A stretch of DNA of 64,000 nucleotides from Dethiosulfatarculus sandiegensis (GCF_000931935.2 NZ_AZAC01000023.1:62001-126000); one strand, 5' to 3'. Positions 29,349 through 38,104 are shown, counted from the first letter of the stretch. Notes: generated by a model not told the origin, from the letters alone. Numbers and translations are program-made.

Positions 29349-30404
29349 TTAAGCAGCGGCACTGACTTTTGCCTTTTTCTTAGCCCTATAACTTTTATAG
29401 AGAGGCATTAAAAGAGACAATACAGACAATACCAGGAAAAAGGCGGAAATGGGCCTGGTTATAAAGAGGGTCAAATCATTTTCGCTCATAAGGGCCCGGC
29501 AGAAATTAGATTCAGCCATGGGGCCCAGGATCACTCCCAGAATCATGGGAGCCAAGGGCAGTTTAATCTTGGCCATGGCATAGCCCATAAGGCCGAAAAT
29601 AACTAACACCCAAATATCAAAGAACCTATTATGAATTGAAAAAGACCCCACACTGCAAAGAACCAGTATGGAAGGTATCAGGACATAAAGCGGAATCCTG
29701 GTAAGGCGCACAAAAATTTTGATCCCGTAAAGTTGCAGCCCCAGCATAAAGAAGTGGGGCACAAAACCGGCCAGGGTCCAAAGCCCGCTCACAGCCAGGC
29801 TATACTGGGTGGCGGCCGTGACGGTTCCAATAATCAAAATGGCAGGCAGCCCTTCCTTAAGCGCCTTGAACCCACCATAAAAATGGAAAAACGCCAGGCC
29901 GCAGAGATAGGCTGTGCCCCCCAGGAAAAACGCCGACCAGGAATGGCCAATGGCCGGAGCCGCTACCGATACAGCCGCGGGAAAGCCCAGGCCCATAAGC
30001 AACGGCCCCACCACTGCGATCGGCACCCCAAAACCTGCGACGCCTTGTAAAAAGGAGCTGAAGACCCAGCCCAAAATCAAAAGCTGGATAATTCGGTTGC
30101 TGGTAAGCTTTTGAATTCCTTGCCCTATGGTTTCAATAGCCCCGGTATCCTGCACCACGTTGTAGAGCAGAAGAGCCATCCACACGATATAAAGCACATA
30201 AATGGAGAGCAAAATCCCTTTGGTCTGAGCAAAGGCCAAAAGATTGGATCCTGCGCCGAAAAAGGCAACCGCCACTATTAAAGCGGTAAACCAACCGGCT
30301 GCTCCGGCCCTACCGCCACCCCAGTTAAAGCCGATCATGAGGATCAGGACCACTGCAATGGGAGAAAATGCCAGCAACCACTTGAAAAGGAAGACGTAAT
30401 CCAT
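29349..30404 (-). CDS. Apparent LctP-TctA chimeric permease
   Basis: One intact 351-residue frame whose halves look like two unrelated transporters. Residues 1 to about 220 follow the L-lactate permease LctP (LFKWLLAFSPIAVVLILMIGF, SSFLQGVAGFGVPIAVVGPL, FHFYGGFKALKEGLPAILI). Residues from about 225 to the end follow the C-terminus of the tricarboxylate transporter TctA (IPLYVLIPSILVLCSVGSFS, FDIWVLVIFGLMGYAMAK, PLAPMILGVILGPMAESN, FITRPISAFF). LctP is normally about 550 residues and TctA about 500, so both are truncated and joined in frame. The start is taken at ATG 30404 (MDYVFLFKW); a TTG 18 nt upstream is possible and neither has a strong ribosome-binding site. Activity as a transporter is doubtful. 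An assembly join is the main alternative. Confidence 0.75.
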   Translation of the reverse strand: MDYVFLFKWLLAFSPIAVVLILMIGFNWGGGRAGAAGWFTALIVAVAFFGAGSNLLAFAQTKGILLSIYVLYIVWMALLLYNVVQDTGAIETIGQGIQKLTSNRIIQLLILGWVFSSFLQGVAGFGVPIAVVGPLLMGLGFPAAVSVAAPAIGHSWSAFFLGGTAYLCGLAFFHFYGGFKALKEGLPAILIIGTVTAATQYSLAVSGLWTLAGFVPHFFMLGLQLYGIKIFVRLTRIPLYVLIPSILVLCSVGSFSIHNRFFDIWVLVIFGLMGYAMAKIKLPLAPMILGVILGPMAESNFCRALMSENDLTLFITRPISAFFLVLSVLSLLMPLYKSYRAKKKAKVSAAA

Positions 30405-30612
30405 GATGAGGCGCCAAACCAAATTTTAATGATTGAATCAATTTAGCTTTTCGCGATGTCACCCCTAAAAGGACTGTTTTTTAGGCCGGCTATTTATTTT
30501 AATGCTGGAATTTGAAAAAGACTGAAAAGATTGATTGACATTCAGTGCAAGAACAGGGGAAACGCGTCCTTTGCCTGACGAAACTTATCAAACCACAGCT
30601 TAGTAAGATAAA

Positions 30613-30649
30613 AATCCCTTACCCAAAGTTAAAAACCGGGCAAGGGATT
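30613..30649 (-). terminator. Terminator of the methyltransferase gene
   Basis: Arms AATCCCTT-a-CCC and GGG-c-AAGGGATT pair over 11 bp with one mismatch. On the minus strand the stem is followed by TTTTATC. It lies directly after the methyltransferase stop at 30660. Confidence 0.75.
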
Positions 30650-30659
30650 GGGCGGAAAA

Positions 30660-31226
30660 TCAAAATTTTTGGAATAAGGCCCGGCTTTTGGCTGGATTGG
30701 AGGAATCAGCCAGAAATTTAAATCCGGCGTCTTCGGCAAAACCTATGCATTGAAGGAATCTTTCTTTGGATACATGTCCCTTGGGTTCAATAAAAAGGAG
30801 CTTGGCTCCGGTTTTAGTCACCTCGCCCACCTCCTGGAAGAAGGATTCAGCCGAAGGAACTTCATGGACCATGTGAAGGGCGCAGACAAAGTCAACGGTC
30901 CGGCCCAGGTCGGCTAAATTCTGGGAGTTGTCTGAAGCCAGCCTTAGCTCCAACCGATCGCTCAATCCGGCCCGGGACGCCCTGCGGGCCAGGCCGTCCA
31001 GCATGTTTTGCTGTACATCCACAGCCACAACCTTGCCCGAGGGGCCCACCATCCTGGCCAGGGGCAGGGTGAAAAAGCCCAGGGCGCAGCCGGTCTCCAG
31101 AACCGTCATACCCGGTTTCACATACGGCTCCAACATTGCTTTGGGGTTCTCCAATATTTTGCGCAAGGGATTGAGTAAAAAGGTGTAACCAACCCATATG
31201 GGGCAGACTCTCTTCTTTTCAGCCAT
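30660..31226 (-). CDS. Class I SAM-dependent methyltransferase
   Basis: A 188-residue protein with a Rossmann methyltransferase core. Motif I is VLETGCALGFFTLPLARMVG, motif II VVAVDVQQNMLDGL, a DFVCALHMVHEVP stretch stands at the motif IV position, and LLFIEPKGHVS follows. It resembles UbiE/ArsM-like small-molecule methyltransferases of the Methyltransf_11/25 type, with CPIWVGYTFLLNPLRK before the core. The frame is open to 31322; ATG 31226 (MAEKKRVCP) is chosen because the extra N-terminal part has no family resemblance, though the ribosome-binding site is weak. It is monocistronic with its own terminator. The substrate is unknown. Confidence 0.85.
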   Translation of the reverse strand: MAEKKRVCPIWVGYTFLLNPLRKILENPKAMLEPYVKPGMTVLETGCALGFFTLPLARMVGPSGKVVAVDVQQNMLDGLARRASRAGLSDRLELRLASDNSQNLADLGRTVDFVCALHMVHEVPSAESFFQEVGEVTKTGAKLLFIEPKGHVSKERFLQCIGFAEDAGFKFLADSSNPAKSRALFQKF

Positions 31227-31826
31227 GTGCGAATTCTTCTTTCTGTTAAATGCCGGCAGCTTCAAACACGAGCCTGGTTGCCGCTGGTTTCGGAATTTTT
31301 GAAAGCGCTCCGCGAGGATCAATATTTTAAGTTATAAATTTTCTTTATTTATTTAAACTTTATACCCACTCTAAGTGGCTGCATCCGGCAGGCAGGGACA
31401 GGCCCGAGCCTCAAACAAAAACCGTCTTCATAAATTATTTCAATAATAACATTTGGATATTTTAGAGATTACTTCTAATACCTTTTATATCACAGTCGTA
31501 CGCAAGCACTTTTCAGTTACAGTGCAAAAGGGAGGCCTCGCATGCCGTTATTAAACAAGATACTTGCAAAGGAGTGAATCATATCTGCCCCGACTTCACT
31601 CAGAAAAATTTTCTTTTCATAGAAATCTTGTTCACTTAAAAGACCTGTTCTTATATCTACATTCCCTTTTATCTTTGGAGAATTACAGAAAAAAGCCTTG
31701 CGGCCTCCGGGCGGATTGACGCCCCGATTGCCAGGCAAGGGCCTGAAATGTCATAAATAACATATTGACAATATACACTGTGTATATTGTATGTATATCG
31801 CAGTGCGCGGTGTGAGGGATGACAAC
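31227..31826. other. 600-bp divergent intergenic region with GntR promoter
   Basis: AT-rich between the methyltransferase and the gntR-type gene. A 73-codon minus-strand frame (31517-31738) has no known motif and was not accepted as a gene. The useful element is the promoter/operator at 31765-31790. Nothing else could be supported. Confidence 0.45.
31765..31796 (+). promoter_or_regulatory. Promoter of the GntR gene with overlapping perfect palindrome (operator)
   Basis: A TTGACA -35 at 31765-31770 is followed at 17 bp by TGTATG at 31788-31793, a modest -10. A perfect 23-bp palindrome (ACAATATACAC-T-GTGTATATTGT, 31768-31790) fills the space between them. FadR/GntR-type regulators typically bind such short AT-rich dyads, so autoregulation by the adjacent gene is likely. 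An ATG at 31791 falls inside the promoter, which supports a translation start further down at 31827. Confidence 0.75.
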
Positions 31827-32600
31827 ATGGAACACATTGATCTGGGTTATTGGGTCAACTCATTTATCAAGAACGGAAACTTTTCCGACAAACATGCCGC
31901 TCTGTACATGAGCGAAGCAGCTTATAGAAATATTTATAAAAAGATTGTTACGCTGGAATACGGCCCCGGCCAGATACTGAACGAGAAGGATCTGATCAAA
32001 GAGTTGAAATTGGGACGCACTCCCATAAGGGAGGCGGTTCGCAGCCTGGCCTCCAACGGTATTGTGGAGCTGCACCCCAGCAAGGCCATTTTGGTGAAGC
32101 CCATCACCATCCAAAACACCAAGGCCCTTTTCAGTGCCATGGATGTCCTGGAGCAAAGTATTGCCAGGAACATTTACCTGCATGACCTGGACAAGGAACT
32201 GGATTTGATGAAAAAGGCCCAGGAGGCCATGAAAAAATCGGTCCGGGAAAAAAGGCTTTTCGAGATACTCATGGCCAACCATGTCTTTCACATGGCTTTT
32301 TACCATGCCTCGCGCAACGAGTACCTGATCTATGGGCTTAAAAGGGTGCGTTTTGAGGCTGAACGCCTGGGTTTCATCTCATTTAGCGTGGAGATATTCA
32401 AAGATCAACCCGTGGAGGAGCTTTACCAAATTTTGATCGCAGACCACCAGGAGATCATGAATCTTCTGGCCCAAAAAGACTTCCCCAAACTGCAGGAGGC
32501 GATCTTTAAGCACAACCGCACCTTCCGGAAAAGAATATTGGAGTATCTCTCGCCAGAAGGCGGTTTCCAGGGGACCAAAGACTGGCTGATAAGCGATTAA
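31827..32600 (+). CDS. GntR-family (FadR/FCD subgroup) transcriptional regulator
   Basis: A 257-residue regulator. The winged helix-turn-helix (about 30-100) has SEAAYRNIYKKIVTLEYGPG, LNEKDLIKELKLGRTPIREA, VRSLASNGIVELHPSKAILV. The all-helical FCD ligand domain follows, with DVLEQSIARNIY, NHVFHMAFYHASRNEYL and IADHQEIMNLLAQKDFPKLQ; its histidines are the usual metal ligands of the fold. The start is ATG 31827 with GAGGG 8 nt upstream; ATG 31791 lies inside the promoter. It sits upstream of, and in the same direction as, the AOR 2-ferredoxin-TRAP genes, so it is the likely regulator of that module, responding to an organic acid. Repeat copy A begins at the base after its stop codon. Confidence 0.9.
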   Translation: MEHIDLGYWVNSFIKNGNFSDKHAALYMSEAAYRNIYKKIVTLEYGPGQILNEKDLIKELKLGRTPIREAVRSLASNGIVELHPSKAILVKPITIQNTKALFSAMDVLEQSIARNIYLHDLDKELDLMKKAQEAMKKSVREKRLFEILMANHVFHMAFYHASRNEYLIYGLKRVRFEAERLGFISFSVEIFKDQPVEELYQILIADHQEIMNLLAQKDFPKLQEAIFKHNRTFRKRILEYLSPEGGFQGTKDWLISD

Positions 32601-32678
32601 CAGGCTCTCCTTAAACAGATTGCAAAGTGGGGCAGATATACCCCTAAAATCGGAGATTTTAGGGGGACGAATGGCGGC
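32601..32678 (-). repeat. Dispersed ~78-bp repeat, copy A, with internal hairpin
   Basis: Read on the minus strand it starts GCCGCCATTCG, contains a perfect 11-bp hairpin (CCCCTAAAATC / GATTTTAGGGG, 32641-32665), and ends GAGAGCCTG. It aligns along its whole length with the region 38239-38317 on the plus strand. The two copies are in inverted orientation and lie immediately outside the AOR 2-ferredoxin-TRAP gene block. Minor differences show they are not recent exact duplicates. Confidence 0.7.
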
Positions 32679-32793
32679 GAGGCATATGACATAGCCTTGA
32701 AAAATAAACGATATAAGCACGTTGTAAAAAACCTTTTTCATCAACTTGGCTATTTAAAAGGCCAGTTGGGGCAAATCAAAGGAAACAGGACTC

Positions 32794-34716
32794 ATGGCCT
32801 TTGGCTACGCGGGAAAAACAGCCTTTATTGACCTGACCCGGCAAAAAATAGATCTGACCGAAACCGAAGAATATCTTTCCTGGGTCGGCGGACGCGGCAT
32901 CAACCAAAAGCTGCTTTTTTCTGCGTTAAAGCCCGACACCCATCCCCTTGACCCCGAGAACACCATAATTTTGGGATCGGGTCCCCTGGTGGGAACCCTG
33001 GCCCCCACAGCCTGCCGCCTTGCGGTTGAATTTAAAAACGTCATAACCGGAGGGCTGGGTTCAAGCAACGGCGGCGGTCATTTCGCAGCTGAGATGAAGT
33101 TCGCGGGCTTTGATCATCTGGTCATAACCGGCCGTGCGGCCTCGCCTGTTTATCTTTTTGTTCAGGACGGAAAGGTTTTCTTCCAAGACGCCGAAGCTCT
33201 CTGGGGGCAAAGCACCTGGGACACCGAGGTCTTCATTCAAAAAGCCTTGAATGACCCCAATATAAGAACCCTGACTATAGGGCCGGGCGGAGAAAACCTG
33301 GTCAAGTTCGCTTGCCTGATTGTGGACCGGGGGCGGGCCATAGGATATGGAGGCGCGGGCGCTGTCTTTGGCAGTAAAAACTTAAAGGCAGTGGCGGTCC
33401 GCGGCAGGCTCGGGCTGAAGGCGGCACACCCTGAAGCCCTTATCCAAGAAGTGAAACGCTACCATGAAGAAGTGATAAACCAAAGCGGTTTCGCCAAGGT
33501 CTACCGCCAGGGAGGCACCTTGCTGGGCTATTTGGGACCCAAGGAAAAACGCCCCCATGCGGTGCGCAACATGTCGGACGAATTCTGGCCCGACGAAAAA
33601 ATAGAAAAAATACTTCAGGATAAATTCGAACCCAGACAAAAGGCCCTAAGATCCTGCTTTGGCTGTCCCTACCACGGCAGCCGCATCTATGAAATCAACC
33701 ATCTTAAATGCGAAGGCATCCAGGCCAACACCTGGCGGGCCTTTGCCTCCAACCTGGGCATCACAGACCCCGACAAAATGCTGGAGATTCATGCCAAGGC
33801 CAACCTTAACGGGATCGACGGCGATCATCTTTCTGCGGTCATGGCCTGGGCGGTTGAGTGCTTTGAGAATGGAATCATCAGCCAGAACGAAACCGACGGG
33901 CTGGAGCTTAAATGGGGGAATGCAGACGCCCTAAGCCTTTTGGCGGATCGCATCGTCGCCCATACCGGCTTTGGCAAAGTTTTAAGCCAAGGCCTTAGCC
34001 AGGCAACCCATATCCTGGGCAGGGGCTCCCACAAACTGGCCACCACAAGTCATAAAAACGCGCTGATGGAAGCAGGCATGCGCTCCCATCGGGCCTGGGC
34101 GCTCGGCATACTGACCAGCACCAAGGGCGGCGGGCACCTGCGCGGAGCACCGGCCGTGGAATTTAAATGGACAGACGCAGAAGACGATGAATCCATCTTT
34201 GGCCTGCCCAGCCCATCCTCTGCGGGCTGTTACAGGGACAAGGCCTCTTTAGTTGTGATGTTTGAAAGATACAAGGCTGTTATCGACATGATGGGGCTTT
34301 GTTATCTGCCGAGTATGTGGATGGACCTCTCGCTCTTCGTGCCTCGCCAGATCGCCTCCTTTTACAACCTGGTCACTGGAAGAGATCTTAGCGCCGAGGC
34401 GCTTTTGGATGTCGGCGAAAAGATCCAGGTAAGTGAAACCATCTTCAACCTGCTCCATGCCGGTTTCGGGCGGGCGGATTGTCTGCCCCCGGTCCGGCTT
34501 CTACAAGAACCGGTGAGCAAAGGCATTTTCAAGGGCGAAAAAATAGATATGGAGCAGTTCAGCACCATGCTGGACGAATATTACCGGTTTCGAAACTGGG
34601 ACCAGGTTACCGGCTGGCCTTTCAAGGAAACCGCCCTTGAACATGGGCTCCATGAGCAGGTGGACGCAGTGGAGCAGGCGGGAAGACGGCTCCCGCTGAA
34701 AAAAAGCGCCCGATAA
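32794..34716 (+). CDS. Aldehyde:ferredoxin oxidoreductase family protein 2, lacking one cluster cysteine
   Basis: A 640-residue AOR-family enzyme. The N-terminal pterin domain is clear (GGRGINQKLLFSAL; LGSGPLVGTLAPTACR; GGLGSSNGGGHFAAEMKFAG; GYGGAGAVFGSKNLKAVAV). The cluster motif reads SCFGCPYHGS: the first two cysteines of CxxCxxxC are present, but the third position is glycine. The distal cysteine in MMGLCYLPS is present. AOR 1 in this window keeps all four. The change may mean a different ligand or no low-potential cluster. The gene leads a co-directional block with a ferredoxin-like protein and TRAP subunits, and the likely role is oxidation of an imported organic acid or aldehyde derivative, which is inference. 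The start at ATG 32794 has AGGAAACAGGA upstream. Confidence 0.9.
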   Translation: MAFGYAGKTAFIDLTRQKIDLTETEEYLSWVGGRGINQKLLFSALKPDTHPLDPENTIILGSGPLVGTLAPTACRLAVEFKNVITGGLGSSNGGGHFAAEMKFAGFDHLVITGRAASPVYLFVQDGKVFFQDAEALWGQSTWDTEVFIQKALNDPNIRTLTIGPGGENLVKFACLIVDRGRAIGYGGAGAVFGSKNLKAVAVRGRLGLKAAHPEALIQEVKRYHEEVINQSGFAKVYRQGGTLLGYLGPKEKRPHAVRNMSDEFWPDEKIEKILQDKFEPRQKALRSCFGCPYHGSRIYEINHLKCEGIQANTWRAFASNLGITDPDKMLEIHAKANLNGIDGDHLSAVMAWAVECFENGIISQNETDGLELKWGNADALSLLADRIVAHTGFGKVLSQGLSQATHILGRGSHKLATTSHKNALMEAGMRSHRAWALGILTSTKGGGHLRGAPAVEFKWTDAEDDESIFGLPSPSSAGCYRDKASLVVMFERYKAVIDMMGLCYLPSMWMDLSLFVPRQIASFYNLVTGRDLSAEALLDVGEKIQVSETIFNLLHAGFGRADCLPPVRLLQEPVSKGIFKGEKIDMEQFSTMLDEYYRFRNWDQVTGWPFKETALEHGLHEQVDAVEQAGRRLPLKKSAR

Positions 34717-34778
34717 ATCGCACAAAGGCCAAAAACCTTCATCAATTGACCCTTTACCCCAACTAAAAGAAGTAAACC

Positions 34779-35069
34779 ATGTTGACAAGTCAAACCAAGC
34801 GGACAACCGATACTGCCGATAAACCCACAAAAACCATACAGATAACTATAAAACCCGGGATTTGTGTCGGCTGCCGCATCTGCGAACTGGCTTGTTCCCT
34901 TTCTCAAAAAAACCTCTTCAACCCCCAGGAATCAAACATCCTGGTTCACATCACTGAAACCGGGGAAGTAGAGCTTGAAATTGTACAAGAGTGCTCTTGC
35001 GTGGGGGGAAGGGCTTATTGTGCGGAGCTTTGTCCTGTGGATGCCTTGCAGGCTGATCCGGGCGACTGA
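34779..35069 (+). CDS. Ferredoxin-like [4Fe-4S] protein, AOR partner
   Basis: A 96-residue protein with a classical first cluster motif CVGCRICELACS (CxxCxxCxxxC). A second cysteine set, CSCVGGRAYCAELCP, gives four further cysteines, so two [4Fe-4S] clusters are probable. The spacing of the second set resembles the 4Fe-4S subunits found beside AOR enzymes in anaerobes rather than plain clostridial ferredoxin. It lies 62 bp after AOR 2 and 39 bp before the TRAP binding protein, so it probably accepts electrons from AOR 2. The N-terminal 20 residues are a polar extension without a motif. The ribosome-binding site AGAAG is weak. Confidence 0.88.
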   Translation: MLTSQTKRTTDTADKPTKTIQITIKPGICVGCRICELACSLSQKNLFNPQESNILVHITETGEVELEIVQECSCVGGRAYCAELCPVDALQADPGD

Positions 35070-35108
35070 CCCTCGTATGGAACTACCACTTGTTTACGGA
35101 GGTGCACT

Positions 35109-36101
35109 GTGAAAAAACTTTTACTGGCATGCATGACAGCCCTTTTGGCCACAGGCCTGCTAATGGGTTCAGCCATGGCCAAAACCACATGGAACGCCAA
35201 TATCGCCTGGCCGCCAAAGAACCACCACAGTCAAGCCATGATCGAGTTCGCCGATCAGGTGAAAAATGCCACCAACGGTGAGCTGGAGATTATCGTCAAC
35301 CTGGGAGGCGCCCTGGGCTACAAGGGTCCGGAACTGCTCAAGGCAGTGCGGGACGGACTTTTGCCTGTCTCGGATATGGTCATAAGCGCTGTGGCCGGTG
35401 ACGCCAAGATTTTTCAGATTGTCACCCTGCCCTTTTTGTGCCGTGACCTTGAAGACGCCAAACGCTTAACCCAGATAGCCAGGCCCTACTTTGACAAGGC
35501 CGCTGCCAAATGGAACCAGAAGATACTCTATATTGCCCCCTGGCCCCCCACCGGCCTGTGGAGCAAAGACAAAATCTTGAAAATCGAAGACATCAAGGGT
35601 CACAAGGTCAGAACTTATGACAAAAACGGCGCCCTTTTAATCAAAAACCTCGACGCGACTCCCTATGCCCTGCCCTTTTCGGAAGTCTACTCCTCCCTGG
35701 CCACGGGCTTGATCGACTCGGTGATCACCTCCACCACCACGGCGGTTGACGGCAAATTCTGGGAAGTGCTGAACAACTTTGAGAGATTTAACATCACCAT
35801 CGCCACCAACATGGTCAATGTGAACCTTCGCGCCTTTAACAAACTGGACAAAAAGACCCAGGAAGCCTTGATCGCCGCAGGCAAGGCAATGGAAGAAAAA
35901 ATCTGGGGCAAGGTCGCGGCCCTGGATAAGGAAAAGGAGGCTCTTTGCAACCAAAAGGGCATCACCAGTGTGCCGGTCTCCCCGCAGATCTTAGAGGGCC
36001 TTAAAAAAGCCAGCATGTCCATACACAAAGAATGGCTCAAGAGCGCACCCGCCGACGCGGTTAAGATTTACGAGGAATTCACCAAAAAATCCGGCAAATA
36101 A
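35109..36101 (+). CDS. TRAP transporter periplasmic binding protein (DctP family)
   Basis: A 330-residue secreted binding protein starting at GTG 35109 with GGAGGTG 4 nt upstream. A signal peptide covers about 1-24 (LLLACMTALLATGLLMGSAM, cut after AMA). The body has the DctP pattern: EFADQVKNATNGELEIIVNL, LLKAVRDGLLPVSDMV, then IKGHKVRTYDKNGALLIKNL with the family arginine that salt-bridges the substrate carboxylate, followed by LPFSEVYSSLATGLIDSVIT. TRAP systems import organic acids using ion gradients. The two membrane subunits follow. A stem-loop separates it from dctQ, as is common for raising binding-protein expression. Confidence 0.93.
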   Translation: MKKLLLACMTALLATGLLMGSAMAKTTWNANIAWPPKNHHSQAMIEFADQVKNATNGELEIIVNLGGALGYKGPELLKAVRDGLLPVSDMVISAVAGDAKIFQIVTLPFLCRDLEDAKRLTQIARPYFDKAAAKWNQKILYIAPWPPTGLWSKDKILKIEDIKGHKVRTYDKNGALLIKNLDATPYALPFSEVYSSLATGLIDSVITSTTTAVDGKFWEVLNNFERFNITIATNMVNVNLRAFNKLDKKTQEALIAAGKAMEEKIWGKVAALDKEKEALCNQKGITSVPVSPQILEGLKKASMSIHKEWLKSAPADAVKIYEEFTKKSGK

Positions 36102-36124
36102 GAATCTTTAATTAATTCAATTTT

Positions 36125-36159
36125 CTGCCTGGAAAGGCTATTAGCGCCTTTTCAGGCAG
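36125..36159 (+). promoter_or_regulatory. Intra-operon stem-loop between dctP and dctQ
   Basis: Arms CTGCCTGGAAAGGC and GCCTTTTCAGGCAG pair over 14 bp with one G-T pair around a 7-nt loop. No T-run follows, fitting an mRNA-processing or partial-stop stem after the binding-protein gene. Confidence 0.6.
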
Positions 36160-36185
36160 GCTGATAAAAAGAAGGCGAACCAGCC

Positions 36186-36722
36186 ATGAAGCCCCTGATC
36201 CATTTTATAGACAAGCTTAGCCAGTTGGGAGGATATGCCGCCGGGGTCATGACCTGTTTGGGTCTGGCCATTGTCCTGGTGGAGATTGTCGCCCGCAGCC
36301 TGTTTGACGCCACCATCTACATCACCGATGAATACTCGGGCTACCTCATGTGCGGTCTGGCCTTTTGTGGCCTGGCCTACACCTTTAAGGAAAAAGGCCA
36401 TATCCGCATGGTTTTCATTTACAAAAGCCTGAAAAACCGCGCGCGCCTGTTTCTGGAGCTGTGCTGTTTGGGCGCGGGATTGATCTTTTGCATTTTCCTG
36501 ACCTACCATAGCGGCTTATTTTTCTGGGATTCAGTGGTAAGCGGCTCTCAATCCATGCAGATAACCGAGACATATCTGGCCATCCCCCAATTCTTTATGC
36601 CCCTGGGGTCTTTTATTCTCACCTTGCAGCTGGCAGCCGGGCTCGTGAGGGGCCTGCTTGTTCTGAAAGGTGAAATGCCTGAGAGTGAACTAATTGAAAT
36701 AGCCGAAGATCTGGGCAGATAA
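36186..36722 (+). CDS. TRAP transporter small permease (DctQ family)
   Basis: A 178-residue membrane protein with four TM segments, the DctQ hallmark. TM1 lies near GGYAAGVMTCLGLAIVLVEI, followed by ITDEYSGYLMCGLAFCGLAY and KGHIRMVFIYKSL between TM2 and TM3, then LCCLGAGLIFCIFLTYHSG and PQFFMPLGSFILTLQLAAGL. It pairs with the large DctM subunit 45 bp downstream to form the membrane translocator. Gene order P-Q-M is typical. Confidence 0.93.
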   Translation: MKPLIHFIDKLSQLGGYAAGVMTCLGLAIVLVEIVARSLFDATIYITDEYSGYLMCGLAFCGLAYTFKEKGHIRMVFIYKSLKNRARLFLELCCLGAGLIFCIFLTYHSGLFFWDSVVSGSQSMQITETYLAIPQFFMPLGSFILTLQLAAGLVRGLLVLKGEMPESELIEIAEDLGR

Positions 36723-36767
36723 AGGCCGGCGGCAAAGAAAAACCAATGCAGGACATGAGAGAATAAA

Positions 36768-38075
36768 ATGGATTTGTTTACTGTTTCGCTTACCTTGGCC
36801 GGGCTGCTGGCTGTGTTTCTCGGCGGTTCTTTGTGGATCGGCATCTCCCTTTTTTCGGTGGGTTCCTTTGGCCTGATTTTATTCACGGACCTTCCGGCTG
36901 GCTCTATTTTGGCCAATGCCATCTGGAACAATACCAGCGGCTCGGCCATGTTGGCCTTGCCCATGTTTATCTGGATGGGTGAGATCCTGTTCCGCAGCAA
37001 AATATCCCAAAACCTGTTTAACGGCCTGGCCCCCTGGATGGACTCCATTCCCGGCAGGCTTATCCATGTAAACGTGTTTGCCTGCACCTTCTTTGCGGCG
37101 GTCAGCGGGTCCTCAGCCGCGACCACCGCCACTGTGGGCAAGATCACGGTCCCCGAACTCTCCGCACGCGGCTATGACTACAACATGTCCATCGGCTCCC
37201 TGGCCGGTGCGGGCACCTTGGGTTTTCTGATCCCTCCCAGCATGATGATGCTGGTTTACGGCATAATCGGGGATGTAAGCATCGGCAAGCTCTTCATAGG
37301 CGGGTTGCTGCCGGGAGTTTTGATTGCAAGCCTGTTCAGCGTTTACACGGTTACCCGCTGCCTGATAAACCCCGCTCTGGCCCCGGCCAACAAAGACAAA
37401 TACACCTGGGGTCAGAGGGTTAGGGCCCTGCCCCAGATAGCGCCTGTGGCGATTATGATCGGCGTTGTCCTGGGCAGCATTTACACCGGCTGGGCAACTC
37501 CCACAGAGGCCGGGGTGGTTGGCGTGGCAGGGTCTCTCTTCTTTGCGGCGATCACCAAAAGCCTGAACTGGCGGGTCTTCAAGGACAGCCTCATGGGCTC
37601 TGTCAAAACCACGGCCATGATCATGCTCATAGTCATGGGCGCGGCCTATCTCTCAGTGGTGGTTGGCTACCTGGGCATAACCCGCCACTTGAGCCAATAT
37701 GTGACCTCTTTGGGGCTCTCGCCCTACCTGCTTATCTTCATCCTCTCCATCACCTATATGGGCATGGGCTGTTTGATCGACGGCTTTTCCATGATCGTCA
37801 TGACCACACCCATTGTATTGCCCTTGATCAAGGCTGCGGGCTTTGACCCTATCTGGTTTGGCGTCTACATTGTAATGATGATAGAGCTGGCCCAGGTCAC
37901 TCCGCCGGTAGGCTTTAATCTTTTTGTGATAAGCAGCTTAAATAACGATGATATCCTGGCCATTGCCAAATCTTCGGCCCCGTTTTTCCTTTTGCTTTGC
38001 CTGGCCACGGCCTTGATAACCATATTCCCCGAGGTGGTCCTGGTCTTGCCCAACAAAATGATCGGGGCGTATTAA
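36768..38075 (+). CDS. TRAP transporter large permease (DctM family)
   Basis: A 435-residue protein with about 12 TM segments. Recognisable DctM elements are the inverted-repeat fold with LPMFIWMGEILFRS, FFAAVSGSSAATTATVGKI, GSLAGAGTLGFLIPPSMMML, GWATPTEAGVVGVAGSL and ELAQVTPPVGFNLFVISSL. It carries the ion-coupled transport pathway for the organic acid delivered by DctP. It is the last gene of the AOR 2 block; a GC-rich hairpin follows 30 bp downstream. The substrate is unknown, but the GntR regulator and AOR context point to a carboxylate or keto-acid. Confidence 0.95.
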   Translation: MDLFTVSLTLAGLLAVFLGGSLWIGISLFSVGSFGLILFTDLPAGSILANAIWNNTSGSAMLALPMFIWMGEILFRSKISQNLFNGLAPWMDSIPGRLIHVNVFACTFFAAVSGSSAATTATVGKITVPELSARGYDYNMSIGSLAGAGTLGFLIPPSMMMLVYGIIGDVSIGKLFIGGLLPGVLIASLFSVYTVTRCLINPALAPANKDKYTWGQRVRALPQIAPVAIMIGVVLGSIYTGWATPTEAGVVGVAGSLFFAAITKSLNWRVFKDSLMGSVKTTAMIMLIVMGAAYLSVVVGYLGITRHLSQYVTSLGLSPYLLIFILSITYMGMGCLIDGFSMIVMTTPIVLPLIKAAGFDPIWFGVYIVMMIELAQVTPPVGFNLFVISSLNNDDILAIAKSSAPFFLLLCLATALITIFPEVVLVLPNKMIGAY

Positions 38076-38104
38076 CTCGCACTTGAAAACCGCATCTCAT
38101 GCTT

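Noticed and set aside
31517-31738. 73-codon minus-strand frame between methyltransferase and GntR genes
   Set aside because: No motif and poor start context.
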